NCBI GenBank assembly: GCA_027922465.2
Contig: BQMF02000046.1
Span: 372,001-436,000 of the forward strand
Reading direction: 5' to 3'
DNA length: 64,000 nt
Source: Turritopsis dohrnii
Lineage: Eukaryota > Cnidaria > Hydrozoa > Anthoathecata > Oceaniidae
Numbering within the stretch: the first letter of the stretch is position 1; every line of letters begins with the position of its first letter. The notes below the pieces were generated by a model. That model did not search any database. It saw only the letters and a program-made list of their open reading frames with translations, and was not told the DNA's origin. Below are positions 1-11,600 of the stretch, piece after piece. A program made the translations under genes and the position numbers.

Positions 1-5
1 AAACT

Positions 6-445
6 GTTGGACGACTTGTGTTCAAAATGTTCTACCTGCGGGGTAATTAATAAATGTTCTGCAAAATACTCTGGTACTAGAATGAGTGTAATGATGGCGA
101 AACCAATGCCAGGATCGAATGCGGAGGTAAGAAAGTTGTTCATATGTTTTGTTTCTTTTCCTCATAAATGTACAGCGACTAACAAGTTAATAGTAAGAAG
201 TGGCGATAGCTGTATACTACCATTGTTTATTTTTAAATGAAAAAGCCAGAGAAATTGGTAACAATTGTTTACCACTTACTCCGAAAAGCTGCCATTATAT
301 TAGTCATGTAACGTGCAATAATGTCGATATTTCGCAGAATATCCATGAAATTGTCCCGCAGGAGAATTTAGCGTTCGCAGAAGTCGTCCAACAGTTTCAA
401 TATTGCGTTGGACGACTTCACTTCAACAAACACAAGTCGTCCAGC
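6..445. repeat. Inverted-repeat cluster with GTTGGACGACTT motifs
   Basis: GTTGGACGACTTGTGTT at 6-22 is mirrored by AACACAAGTCGTCCAGC at 429-445. A second inverted pair lies inside (379-392 and 407-420, 14-base loop), and further GTCGGATGACTTCA copies follow near 458 and 510. This looks like the end of a small inverted-repeat element or several overlapping ones. No transposase is visible, and no gene was recognised in 1-725. Confidence 0.4.
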
Positions 446-725
446 AAAGAATGCAGTCGGATGACTTCACTTAGAAACATAACAGAAGTGAAATTATTCG
501 AAATGCGTCGGATGACTTCAGTTACGAAAGTAACAGGAGTAGAATTGTCCATGTCCCCTATGGGCTTCCGTAAGTTTGTCAACTCCTGACGCCATATTGA
601 TTTAGAAAGTGAAAGTAATTGACTACCGAAATGAATTCTGGGAAATGAGAAGCTTATTTCAGAAAGATGATTTGAATACTTGAGGAAGCTATTTTAATTT
701 TGGCCGTAAAAAGACTCTCATTCTT

Positions 726-2547
726 AAAACGGATGAGAAAAATTTATAAAAATGAAATTGCGCAAATCGCATTGATTGATTATAATCAGATTCTCTCATC
801 TTCAATAGTTTTCTTTTCGTTTCATCAAATATTATTTGCGGAAATTAATCAGTGACTGCAAATGTCCCGACACATTAGGAATGTGAATTAGAATGGCCCT
901 TTTATATCACATAATGAGATAAGTAATTTTCTTGAGGTTTTGCTAGCTGCATGACAATGGGTCCAATACAGCCACATACCATTCCATTTTATCGATATGT
1001 TATCACATAACGCGATTAATACTTCATGCATTGCAACACAGGGCGTTGTAAATAAATTTAGCGGCTCCAGCAGTTAATCTTAAAGGCATCTGTCTTTCCT
1101 AGCTAATTATACAAAATTCCTGTACACGAAATATGTATTTGCTCTATTAACGATCTACTCTCCGTCAAGAGTTACTGAAGAATATGCTGTCTTACTAAAA
1201 TAAAACCTTTTATCTATTTTTACTGAAGCGCGATATAGTAACTTTAAAAAGTAGGATTGTATCCGTCATCATACAGAAATTATGACTTCAAAAATATCTC
1301 ACATTTTAAACATTATTACTGATGATCATTAAATTTTCTTTTATGGCATTCAAGTTTGTTAGTATTGAGATAATACGAGTCGGCAAATGTGGAAAATTGA
1401 AAGACCACTTCTAAATTTTGATCGGCTTATAGCTTTCTTGTTTGTAAACAACTTCATATTCTGTGGCTCCCACAGACTAAGAGTATTTTTACAAAGTGAC
1501 TCGAGTTTTTAATTAGCAAATGGAATTGCCAATGAGATCTCATTAAGTACAGAATTGCCTTCCACAATCCTTTGTTTTGAATTCTTTTAATATTTCAGAT
1601 CAGTTTTACAATTAATTTCTGAACTAATCAGTTTGAAGGCAGTCAAATGCAAGATTAGTGTTGAATAAGCACCCAGTTTTTCGTTTGCTTTCAGTATCCG
1701 TGGAACGGAAAACTAAATTTGAACATAATAATGGAATAAGCATTCATAAATCAAAACTTATCCTTGTTGTAAAATTTCTCCGAATTTATTAGAAAGAATT
1801 TCTTGATAAACATTCACGTCTGAAACAACAAGGTCTTATTTTGTCATTCAAGCGTTTGAATATTTACCATGTTTTCAATGTAATGTTATCAGACACGTTA
1901 GAGAATTTGTTGATATCAAAGCAAATGATGAAGTAGATAATTAACGAAAGTTCAACTTTATCTTAATTAACCTTTCATTAGAATGAATGTATATTAAAAT
2001 ATTCCAGTGAACAAAGACACATGTAAAGGAAATTTAAATTTTGTAGTAAAAATTCGGTTTGATTTACAAATGCTTCTTCCATCATAGTATTCGCGTTGAG
2101 GCATACAATTAAGGTCACGTAAACAGCAACTCTGTAATATCTGTCATCTTAATGAAATTATGATTATAGTATCACTATCTATATATAAGACTTGCAACTG
2201 ACCAATTTCCTCTTATAGATCTTTTAAATTTCTACTGCTTTGTGTGACTTCTATACAGATGCATAAAACATTGAGCTTCAATATTTGTGCTAAAATAAAG
2301 AAATTCGTGTAACAGGCTTGTCCAGTTTACGAATCTTCCTAATTGTTACAATTGTTTTCCCTGCGATCCATCTATGCCGTTGGTTTTCTATTAGGCAATG
2401 AAAATAAGTTTTCGTGTTCACGTGGCCCTCTTCAGGCAAGTGACTACAAGGGGCATGTCCTACATCAGGAATGTTATTGGTTAAGTAAAATATTTTAGAG
2501 AAGCCAGAAGTATCTCTACGGGATGTTGGTAAAATATTCCTGGAACC
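726..2547. other. Non-coding part of the duplication
   Basis: AT-rich DNA with no convincing reading frame conserved between this copy and the right copy (49305-50545 and 53820-54930). The G-run at 2556-2566 marks a junction: the right copy has about 1 kb (54930-55930) that is absent here. Confidence 0.6.
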
Positions 2548-3738
2548 TTAATCAAGGGGGGGGGGGATGTCATGGGCTTCAACTTCGTCATCATCGACGT
2601 TCACCTCATCTTGATTTTTACCTTCGTTAACGATACTTTCCGCAATTTCTCCGTCGGTCAATTCATTGGATTGACTAGTAGAGACTTCGAAGTCAATGTC
2701 GACAAAATCGTTTGTATCCAAGGTGTTACCATCAACATCTCGTTTTTCCAACTCGCTGATATTCTCAGGAAGAGATTTAAATGGATCATCTCCATCATTG
2801 AGACTGGAAACCTGTGTTTCTTTTGAGATACCTGCCTTCTTAAAACAATTTTTTACGGTGTATTTGGAAATAGCATCCCAAGATTTTGCCAAAATTTGCA
2901 TCCCTTCAAGAATGTTAATTTTGGGAGCCTTTTTACCAGCGTCAATAAACTTAATCTGACGCTTCACAATATTAGATCTGTAAAATGCTTTCAAGGCTCT
3001 GATCACACCTTGATCCATGGGTTGGCTCTTTGTGGTAGTGTTTGGTGGTAGAAAAACCAATAAGATTAGTGCTTTAAGATTAGTGATTTCCGGATGGACT
3101 GGACAATTAACAATTAACAAGACGACCTTGCTGCAAGTCCTGCTAACCGCGAACTTTGCTGAACTTTCCACCAGCGCATCTTTCACCTTTGACATGATAC
3201 GTATTTGTTGGAAGCATCTGATAGAACAGCCCAAACTCATCAGCATTGTAAATGTCCCTCAATTCATAGCGTGATAAGATGGTCGGAAGGTGTGTTTCTT
3301 CCCAGCTTGCCAACATCTCTGGAGTGCAAGACTTTTCCTCTCCAGAGATCACTCGATGTACAACATTTTGTCTATTCTTCTATGGGTCAAGCCAGCCTTC
3401 GGAGGCGTTGAATTCCTTTGCAAAATCCAAAGCTTTTTCTCGAATTATTTGACCACTAATTGGCACATTCCTTTCACGAGCGTTGAGAAACCATTTATAA
3501 ACTGCTTTATCAATGTTGTCGTATTTTTCGGATGAGAGTTTTTGTCTTTTAGCTCTATACTGGCCTGATTCGTACTTTTATTCTTTATCCAGTATGAAAA
3601 AGTGTTAAGTGGGACTCCATATTTTTTAGCAATAGAAGTTTTAGTGGTTCCTTCTTCTTCAAGCTCTTTCAAAGCAAAGTATTTTTACTTGATTGTCAGA
3701 ACTGCTTTCTTTCTTGAAGTTGTTTGAGCAGTTACCAT
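2548..3738 (-). pseudogene. Tigger/pogo-like transposase, broken (left copy)
   Basis: Reading from an ATG at 3738, the first part is a CENP-B type helix-turn-helix (ALKELEEEG, then SIAKKYGVPLNTFSYWIKNK), the DNA-binding end of Tigger transposases. After frameshifts and stops comes the DDE_1 region (FLPPNTTTKSQPMDQGVIRAL) and an acidic C-terminus. Most of the catalytic core between these parts is missing, and the second catalytic aspartate, intact in the right copy (IDNCP), reads IVNCP here. The last residues run into the G-run at 2556-2566, so the original C-terminus is gone. This copy cannot be an active transposase. Family assignment is firm; exact subfamily is not. Confidence 0.8.
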
Positions 3739-4014
3739 GTTGGATTTGAAATGAAAACTCCTGAAAAAGTTTGTTTACATCCTTTTAGAAGCTGCTACAT
3801 TGCTTGAAAACAAAACATTCAGAAAATAAATGCGCACTGCAGCGTCTTCCCCTTTTCTGTCAGCCAAGTTAGCAACAACAAGAAGAAGCGCAAAGAATTA
3901 TGGATCTTGTTTCAATGATAACCAAGGAAAATCAACCGTTTACTAGTATTTTGAGACGAAATCGACCGTTATGGGATTTCATGAGTACCAAAGCAAATAG
4001 CACCCTATTATTGA

Positions 4015-4320
4015 TGAAATCCTAGAAGCTCGAATGGAACCAACAAATGAAATAGACAAATATGCAGTAGCTGTCTACAAAAAAGAAAAGAACCAAAAGA
4101 AAATCAGGGAAGTTTTCCAAAATGATGTTTTGCTTTCTCATGTCGGAGAAATTGTGTACTCGTAAAGTAAAAGTAACAGGAAAAAGAATTAACCTAGGGA
4201 ATAATAAAGGAATGAGAATCCCTGTTTACTCCAGTTCTCAGAACCTAAAGAGAACATTGAACTTTTAAAGAAATTGCTGAAAGATTGTAAATAGTACGTT
4301 ACTTTTTTAGAAAAATATTG
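4015..4320 (+). pseudogene. HIRAN-like domain fragment (left copy)
   Basis: On the plus strand, opposite to the adjacent transposase, the text YAVAVYKKEKNQ, then LLSHVGEIVYS, a stop, and KVKVTGKRINLG with MRIPCLLQFS resembles the HIRAN-type fold found in many animal orphan proteins (xAVAVxxxxxVVGHVP ... CxVTGKR ... VPCxYxFSG). An in-frame TAA separates the halves in both copies of the duplication. It is probably a host or orphan-gene fragment carried between Tigger sequences. The domain name is a moderate-confidence call from pattern alone. Confidence 0.4.
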
Positions 4321-4371
4321 TGTTTTTATCACTGAATTTTTTTTTTCTTTTGAAAATCTCCATTTGTCATA

Positions 4372-4573
4372 ATTACTTCGAATAGCTGAGGGAAATTTGG
4401 CCCACGGGGACAAAAACCCACTTCGAATAACTTAAATTTCGAATGACTGAAGTTCGAATAACTGATGGAGTTTTTGCTTGAGTTGAGTAAGCAAATCCAA
4501 GGGGAAAGCAAACTGACTTCGAATAACTGAAAATTTCGAATAAGTGGGGGTTCGAATAACCGGGAGTATACTG
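4372..4573. mobile_element. Tigger-type terminal region
   Basis: The sequence ends GGGAGTATACTG followed by TA; on the other strand it reads CAGTATACTCCCGG, a Tigger/pogo terminus with the TA target. Inside are several CTTCGAATAACTG repeats that resemble a subterminal binding array. The same end is at 58326. The partner terminus beyond the transposase C-terminus was not found; it may have been lost with the deletion at 2556. Confidence 0.55.
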
Positions 4574-5082
4574 TACAAGTATAGTCTCGTTTTCAAGATT
4601 TTAGTTGATTTCAACAACCTCATTGCGGAACGGAAATAATAAGTGCACTAAATTATAAACATATTTAATTAGGCAGACAATAGATCACATGAAAACGAAG
4701 CAAAACCATTATTGATCTTTTTTACAAACTTTTCTTTTTAAGTTACTGAAATGCTAGTAGGCCGCAAGGTGTATCCAGGCTTAGCCAAAAAGGGCGTTGT
4801 CTGAGGCAATATCTGGACGATACGCAGTATCATCAAGATTCATTTATTCAATTTCCAAACATGATACGTTTGATCCAATAAAAACATGAATGCATAAAAA
4901 TAATTTATAGACTACAAATGGAGAAAGTAAAGCTACAAGAATTATAGCAAGACATACAAATCCCTTTTAATTACGTACGAATCCTTCTGTTGCATTCATC
5001 TTACATCTGGGCTATATCATACTCCTTTAACGTAAAATGTGTCAACGTTGTTTCAGACAATATTGAATTCAATAAGTTTGTA

Positions 5083-5264
5083 CAGTACAACCCTGTTAAG
5101 TAGGACACCGTTTAAATCGGACTTTAAGTCGGACTAAAAGCTTGTCCCATTTGAATTTTCTTAGCAGAGTCTGACTTAAGATGAAGTTCCGATAAGTCAG
5201 ACACCCGTTAAGTCAGACCAATTTTTTCAGACCCTTGAGAATCCGACTTAACGAGGTTGTACTG
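5083..5264. mobile_element. Tigger-like MITE 1
   Basis: A 182-bp element with inverted ends CAGTACAACCCTGTTAAG and CTTAACGAGGTTGTACTG, preceded by TA. It contains mirrored runs of GTCGGAC and GTCAGAC. It lies just downstream of the peptide gene and was copied along with it. Confidence 0.7.
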
Positions 5265-5287
5265 CATAAGATTTCAGCTTACTACAG

Positions 5288-5293
5288 TTTATT
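5288..5293 (-). promoter_or_regulatory. AATAAA poly(A) signal of peptide gene 1
   Basis: AATAAA on the minus strand 82 bases past the stop codon of the peptide gene. It is conserved in the second copy (6472-6477). The third copy at 59 kb lacks it because of a short deletion. Confidence 0.6.
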
Positions 5294-5374
5294 TTGTTTC
5301 AATGCATTAAGTGAGAGATGATTTCCTAACTCAAATATTATATGTACTAAAAAACATAAATAATAATTCCAATA

Positions 5375-5680
5375 TTATGGTTTACATCGAGGGGGCTTAC
5401 AGATGTTCCAATGATAGGTTTTTCCATTCCAGGTAAATCTGATTGGTTTGCATTTACATTTCCGTGACGAATAGGAATGTCGGATTCCCCAAGGATCTTT
5501 GAACAAGTCTTCTAATATTAATTCGTCATCCTCACCTGCATTGTAATCGTCTTCTTCTGGATCAATGTCAAAAATATCGCTGTATTGATTTATTCCATCA
5601 CGAGCAGCTGGTAACTGGTGATTCAGATATCCAAAGGTCAAAGTGAAATATAAAAATAGTATGTATACAATGATTTTCAT
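5375..5680 (-). CDS. Secreted four-cysteine cationic peptide precursor, copy 1
   Basis: A 101-residue prepropeptide. Residues 1-17 form a hydrophobic signal peptide. A neutral stretch and a strongly acidic spacer (about 38-62, rich in Asp and Glu) follow, then Ser-Ser-Arg-Lys and a basic C-terminus. Arg73-Lys74 is a likely proprotein-convertase site; cleavage there would release a 27-residue peptide with Cys75, Cys77, Cys94 and Cys99, seven Lys/Arg and no acidic residue. The acidic-spacer plus cationic-end layout is that of cnidarian antimicrobial precursors such as periculins, but I do not recognise the sequence itself, so a role in defence or as a secreted effector is inference. Single exon; a TATA-like AAAGATATAT lies about 50 bases upstream (5731-5740). 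A near-identical copy follows in tandem. Confidence 0.78.
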   Translation of the reverse strand: MKIIVYILFLYFTLTFGYLNHQLPAARDGINQYSDIFDIDPEEDDYNAGEDDELILEDLFKDPWGIRHSYSSRKCKCKPIRFTWNGKTYHWNICKPPRCKP

Positions 5681-6266
5681 GTTTTGGTTTGTTGATTATG
5701 CTAAAACATAAAGGGTTACCAGAAATACTAATATATCTTTTGTATTAACACTGTGCCCTACCGAGCCAACAAGTACAGCCTCGTTTCCAAGATTTTAGTT
5801 GATTTCAACAACCTCATTGCGGAAAGGAAATAATAAGTGCATGTTACTAAGTGATAAACATATTTAATTAGGCAAACAATAAAACACATGGAAACGAAGC
5901 AAAATCATTATTGATTTTTTTTCACAAACTTTTCTCTGTAAGTTACTGAAATGCTAGTAGGCCGCAAGGTGTATCCAGGCTTAGCTAAAAAGGGCGCTGT
6001 TTGAGGCAATATCTGGACGATGCGCAGTATCATCAAGATTCATTTATTCAATATCCAAACATGATACGTTTGATCCAATAAAAACATGAATGCATAAAAA
6101 TAATTTATAGACTACAAATGGAGAAAGTAAGACATAAAAATCCCTTTTAATTACGTACGAATCTTTCTGCTGCATTCATCTTACATCTGGGATATATTAT
6201 ACTAACTCCTTTAACGTAAAACGTGTTAACGCTGTTTCAGACAATATTGAATTTACTAAGTTTGTA

Positions 6267-6448
6267 CAGTACAACCCTGTTAAGTGGGACACCGTTTAAA
6301 TCGGACTTTAAGTCGGACCAAAACCTTGTCCCATTTGAATTTTCTCAGCAGAGTCTGACTTAAGATGAAGTTCCGATAAGTCAGACACCCGTTAAGTCAG
6401 ACCAATTTTTTCAGACCCTTGAGAATCCGACTTAACGAGGTTGTACTG
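6267..6448. mobile_element. Tigger-like MITE 2
   Basis: Second copy of the 182-bp element, with TA on both sides (6265-6266 and 6449-6450). This confirms the element ends CAGTACAACC and GGTTGTACTG. It sits in the second tandem unit. Confidence 0.75.
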
Positions 6449-6557
6449 TATAAGAATTCAGCTTACTACAGTTTATTTTGTTATAATGCATTAAGTGAGA
6501 GATGATATCCTAACTCAACTATTATATGTACTAAAAACATAAATAATAATTTAAATG

Positions 6558-6863
6558 TTATGGTTTACATCGAGGGGGCTTACAGATGTTCCAATGATAG
6601 GTTTTCCCATTCCAGGTAAATCTGATTGGTTTGCATTTACATTTCCGTGACGAATAGGAATGTCGGATTCCCCAAGGATCTTTGAACAAGTCCTCTAATA
6701 TTAATTCGTCATCCTCATCTGCATTGTTATCGTCTTCTTCTGGATCAATGTCAAAAATATCGCTATATTGATTTATTCCTTCACGAGCAGCTGGTAACTG
6801 GTGATTAAGATATCCAAACGTCACAGTGAAACATAAAAATAGTACATATACAATGATTTTCAT
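6558..6863 (-). CDS. Secreted four-cysteine cationic peptide precursor, copy 2
   Basis: 101 residues, same architecture as the gene at 5375-5680. The two differ at six positions (7, 11, 14, 28, 46, 49), all in the signal peptide, the linker or the acidic spacer. The last 40 or so residues, including the Arg-Lys processing site and all four cysteines, are identical. That points to recent duplication and possibly constraint on the mature peptide. AATAAA is at 6472-6477. Function not known; see copy 1. Confidence 0.78.
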   Translation of the reverse strand: MKIIVYVLFLCFTVTFGYLNHQLPAAREGINQYSDIFDIDPEEDDNNADEDDELILEDLFKDPWGIRHSYSSRKCKCKPIRFTWNGKTYHWNICKPPRCKP

Positions 6864-7289
6864 GTTTTGGTTTGTTGATTATACTAAAACATAAAGGGTT
6901 ATAGAAATACTAATATATCTTTGGTGTTAACACTGTGTTATACCGAGCCAACAAGTACAGCCTCGTTTCCAAAATTATAGTTGATTTCAATAGCCCCATT
7001 GCGGAACGGAAATTATAAGTGCATGTTACTAAGTTAGAAACATATTTAATTAGGCAAACAATAGGTCACATGGAAACGAAGCAAAACTATCAATGATCTT
7101 TTCTCTGTAAGTTACTGAATTGCTAGATTCAAATAATGAGCAGGAGTTGAACGTTACAATGTCTACAATGTCGCTTTTCAATCTTACGTGGCGATGTGGT
7201 AACTTGCACGTTTTTCTATTCTACTTTAAATGACTAAACTCTCCTCCACATATTTTGCCTTGTAACTCAGGTTACGCGTTGGAGGCACC

Positions 7290-8693
7290 ATGGTGGCCGA
7301 GGAGTACCATCGGAAAAATTCAAAAATAAAAGTCAGTTTCTAAAAGTAAAAGTCGAAAATAAAAGTCAGAGTCAAATGCAATGGCACCCTTCGGCCAAAA
7401 ATCTAAGTCAAAATTGAAATTCAAAGATAAAGTCAAACGCAAATTAAAATCAAATTCGAAATCAAAAGTCAATTCGATGGCACCCGATGAGTACCAACGA
7501 TTACTATCGGCTCCGTACCTTTCGACAATTCTGTGAAAACTTTACACAGAGTCAAGGAAGATGATGCATTTCGGGTAATCTCGGAAATCGTAACACATGC
7601 TCACAGTCACTGCTAACAGCCACTTTAGTGATCATCATGAGCTGGAAGAATGATATATGCTTAAAAGACGATTTAGTTAAGTATGTTCAACAAAATTTAA
7701 AGCGTTCTGACATTTTGGATTGCATAAATCGTGATCACTGCCATTATTTCGACAAAGAGAGCTATAGCATGAGAACGTTAGCAAGAATATTAGCGCATTT
7801 TGAAGTAACGTATATTGATTATTCCATAAGTGGTGAAAAAATTGCTGAATCAGTTAAAGGAGAGCTTAATGAGGCAGGTGATCTTCTTGACTACAGAGCT
7901 GTTACTGCAAAGCTTAGACAGAAACATAAACTGAATGTACCAAGAGATGTAGTGTATGCAGTTATGGCTGATATTGATCATAATGCCCTTGTTAAAACGC
8001 AGGCCTGGGTTGAAGCTATCATTTGATGGACATGGCAAATTAACAAGAACTTCACATTTCCTATATCCATTGATGGTATGATGGATCAAGCTAGACGCGA
8101 AATACTTATGTTGAAACGGTGGAGTAGCAATAGTGACCCACGTTTAATTGGAAGATGGTACATAGATTTAGAAAGTCATGTTAGTTTAGTTTTAAAAATA
8201 CTGGAAATGCCTTCTGCTTTGCGTCAGTCATGGAGCCCTGACATACCTTTCCCGCATTATGTTTTTTCCAATTCAAAGTAAAAAGTCCGTATATCTTCTG
8301 TGCGAAGAATGATTCATAGAGTAAAACGGCTATCTATGTGTAATCTACGTTTTTTTAACTTTGTGTTGAAATTGGATAAATATCATGGCACCACTTAAGG
8401 CTCAATTTAGCGAAATAAATAAGCACAGATTTTCACTGGTGCTTATAAATCAAAATATTTCGTTGGCACTCATCGGCCACGAGTTGGCCGACGGGCGCCA
8501 TCGAATTGACTTTGACTTTTGATTTCAAATTTGATTTTAATTTGCGTTTGACTTTATCTTTTAATTTCAATTTCGACTTAGATTTTTGGCCGAAGGGTGC
8601 CATTGCGTTTGACTTTGACTTTTATTTTCGACTTTTACTTTTAGAAACTGTTTTTTGTTTATGAATTTTTCCAATGGCACTCCTCGGCCATCA
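7290..8693. mobile_element. Long-inverted-repeat element carrying a gene fragment
   Basis: Inverted arms of about 200 bp (7290-7500 and 8460-8693) begin with TGGCCGAGGAG and share a repeated ATGGCACCCTTCGGCC motif. The right copy of the duplication lacks it: its uninterrupted sequence near 59750 joins GGAGGCAC directly to the sequence following here. The insertion therefore postdates the duplication. Flanks share only GCAC, so the target duplication length is uncertain. The centre holds an integrase-like gene fragment. It is comparable to MULE or fold-back elements that carry gene pieces. Confidence 0.7.
7637..8281 (+). pseudogene. Integrase-core-like protein fragment inside the inverted-repeat element
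   Basis: From ATG 7637 the first 130 residues (MSWKNDICLKDDLVKYV; later GDLLDYRAVTAKLRQKH, LNVPRDVVYAVM) match the N-terminal part of a family of animal orphan proteins with a retroviral-integrase-like core, recognised by YRAxxxKLRxxxxLxVPRDxVYxVM. The frame breaks at 8026. Just past the break another frame reads LSFDGHGKL and then DPRLIGRWYIDLESH, the first part of the integrase core, shortened by a deletion. The remainder of the core is absent. The family call rests on recalled conserved motifs. Confidence 0.6.
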
Positions 8694-11600
8694 TAATGCA
8701 CTTTAAGAAAATGCAAGGGTAACAGCATGGATTAATTGCAATATAAACATATTAAAGTTTAAAAAACTTATTTTTGTGAAAGAAACTAATCGAATACTGA
8801 ACCTATAACGGTTTTAAAGCTACACGTTATTATAGAAGCTATATAAGATAAAACGATAAACTCTATAATTGCGTTATTGTTATTCAGTACGACTTCGAAA
8901 TATAACTTTTTCTTCGTGTTTAGAACACGTTAATGGTGCAGCCGATTTTTCAATAGAAAAAATAGATTAACTTTTATCGTATCGTACGAAAATATATCAA
9001 GCTCAATCAATCTGGCCAATCAAATATTGTATTTTAATACGATACGCGCATCAATTTTTTTCTATTGGAAAATCGGCTTAAGTAGTACCTTTTTCTAAAG
9101 AAATTCAGCATAGAAACCAAAGATTGTTTGTTTCTAATCATCGTGGTTTACTTTAGCTCCCTTTCGATACTCTTTTAGAATTTTTCTAAATCTTAAATCA
9201 TATTAGAGGAAATCTAATCTACTCAATTGCGAAGATGCATGCACATGTTGTTCACAGGAAAATGACAACAATTTCTGCAATAACTTTGTGACGAATTTTT
9301 GTGATGATTTCTGTGAAGAAGTTCTCTTCTCTTCTCGACGACATTTCTAGTACTCAAACTGTTACGTATGTGATAACTTTAATACTGGTGCTGTACAATT
9401 TGACGATCAACCTGTCACACGATGAAAAACCCAAATCATTTCCAATTTTTGTAAAACAATTATTTTGTTATAAATTATTTTTCCATTGTCGTAAAAATTG
9501 TCAAGTGTAGCTATCTTTTGATATTGTCGCATGTAGGATTTATTGAGTATTGCTTTTTATTGTTTTTTCATTGTCGTAAAAATTGTCAAGTGTAGCTATC
9601 TTTTGATATTGTCGCATGCATTTATTGAGTATTGCTTTTTAGAATCATTCCCAACATCACTTGAAAACTCGTCTGTATACATATATGTTTGTAACGATAT
9701 AGTTTTTTATGAAGTATGTATAAATATATATGTGAAACTAAATCTATCTACATAACTCGATAAAATTAATCATGAAACAATTGCTCAATATATCAAGTTG
9801 CGATCACAAATAGTCGAAACTCTGTTATTTCTGCTTGGGTTAACGAGAATATTCTTGCGTGTTTTCTCATTCTTTAAAACAAATGTAAGAAGCTTTCAAC
9901 ACGAACGTTTTGTGTCTGCAAAATGTACTGTTATGTAAATGAGAAATTGACACTATGTGACTATGTACTTAAAGATAAAGTTTTAACTTACAAACATTTT
10001 TACAATATATGTTTCACTGCTCGTTGTAGCTGATAATGTATCAAAATCAAATTTGAAAATAAATTATAGTATATGTAAACTAAATTACCTTCAGTCAATT
10101 ATGTGTTGAACGCTTCAAAATACTAATGAAAAATCTCAAGTACAATGTGCAACTTATTTGATTTGTTATTTTCTATAAAAACGTCGAAGCAATTACCAAA
10201 GAAAATTGTTGATCAATTGATATCTGAAGCTTTGTATAAACGCTGCATTATGGTCTAGCCAACATTATTATCATAAAATCCTTTGTTTTCTGAAAGTGAC
10301 ATCCTTATGTACTAACAAGGCTTAAATTTGGATGTTATAAACGAAGCTGACAAAGTTGGTTTGATAGAAGAACACCGTTTAAACTCAGTAATTGCATATT
10401 CCGTATTACTCATTTCCACAATCAAACAATACATGAATTAATTTTCTTTCATAGGTTAAGTTAGATGCGTCAAAACTAGTTGAAAAACGCTTGTGTCATG
10501 TAGTTTCTAAAGGAGTTAACGCACAGAAAATGAACTCATGAACAGGCCTGAACGTATGGAATCCCACAAAATGATGCACAAAACTACTGTGAATAGCTAG
10601 TGACAGATCGATTGATTCAAACTAGACAAGCTTCGACAATACACTAAACGATCTAAACGATCTAAAATTGTTCTAAACGATCGTTCAGTTTTAATGTATG
10701 CGTATTTTGATTTCTACAGGTTCCTATTTCTTTGTTACAAGCTGTGCCGTGCAAGCCGAACTTGGACAGTTTTCACTGCTCCGCTGGGCATTTGGTTTTA
10801 AACAGTAGCACCGAGCTGTGCCGATGCATGGCTGAATATTGGTTTTATAACCTGTGCTGAGGCGAAAGCTTATAAATAGAACTAATATGCAGTAGCTATG
10901 TATTCAGTTTATGTATTCAATCTTATTAATTGTGTCTATCAGAGAAAAAGTACTCTGTGAATGAAGTCTCTCTGTTTGTCTGTTTTTACCAACAACATTG
11001 AAAGGCTTTAGAAGTTAGTTATAAGTCCTTCTCTTTACGCAACAATGGTGTAATAAAATGAGCTAGTCTTATGTAGCTTTAAGCAGGATTGCTTGCACAC
11101 AGAAGTAAGGTCATAGATATTTAAATTGTCAATTTCTCAGATAGAAGCATTTTTCAAGTATTTTGGCTGTTTTTGCAAACCGTCTTAAAAAAAGTGAAGT
11201 AAACACAAACGTTTTTTCACACGAAAACATGAATAGTTTTCAGAACGCAAAAGCTTATTCCAGTTTGAATGACAGCGACAATTAAAAGGAAAGAGAATCA
11301 GTATTCACATCTACTCTAAAAAAACAATCTAACAAATGTTTAATTTGCAGAAATCAAGATGACAAAGAATATCTTCACCCGGAAGGCCATTTATATGTGA
11401 TCTAGATGATCTTGTGCATAGGTGCGTTCTATAACCTATGAACAAGGCACACGCACAGACACTGTAGAAATCTCAATCATTTTCACATTAATTGCCTATA
11501 ACATGCTTCTATAAAATCTATTTCTGTCTATTTTTTCCTTCTCTTTTCAACCAATTTTTCAAAATTGAAAATTTTTTTCAATTTTTTCGTTTTTTCAGAG

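Larger units (their letters stand above)
4576..7110 (-). repeat. Tandem duplication carrying the peptide gene
   Basis: Units 4576-5768 and 5769-6951 (about 1.19 kb each) are followed by a partial third unit to about 7110, each starting with the same AAGTAYAGYCTCG-like stretch. Each full unit has one peptide gene and one small Tigger-like MITE. The right duplication copy has one full unit (58326-59480) and the same partial second, so the array changed in copy number after or during the large duplication, probably by unequal crossing-over. Confidence 0.75.

Noticed and set aside
200..589. 129-residue plus-strand protein
   Set aside because: It overlaps the inverted-repeat cluster and has no domain, signal peptide or conserved partner.
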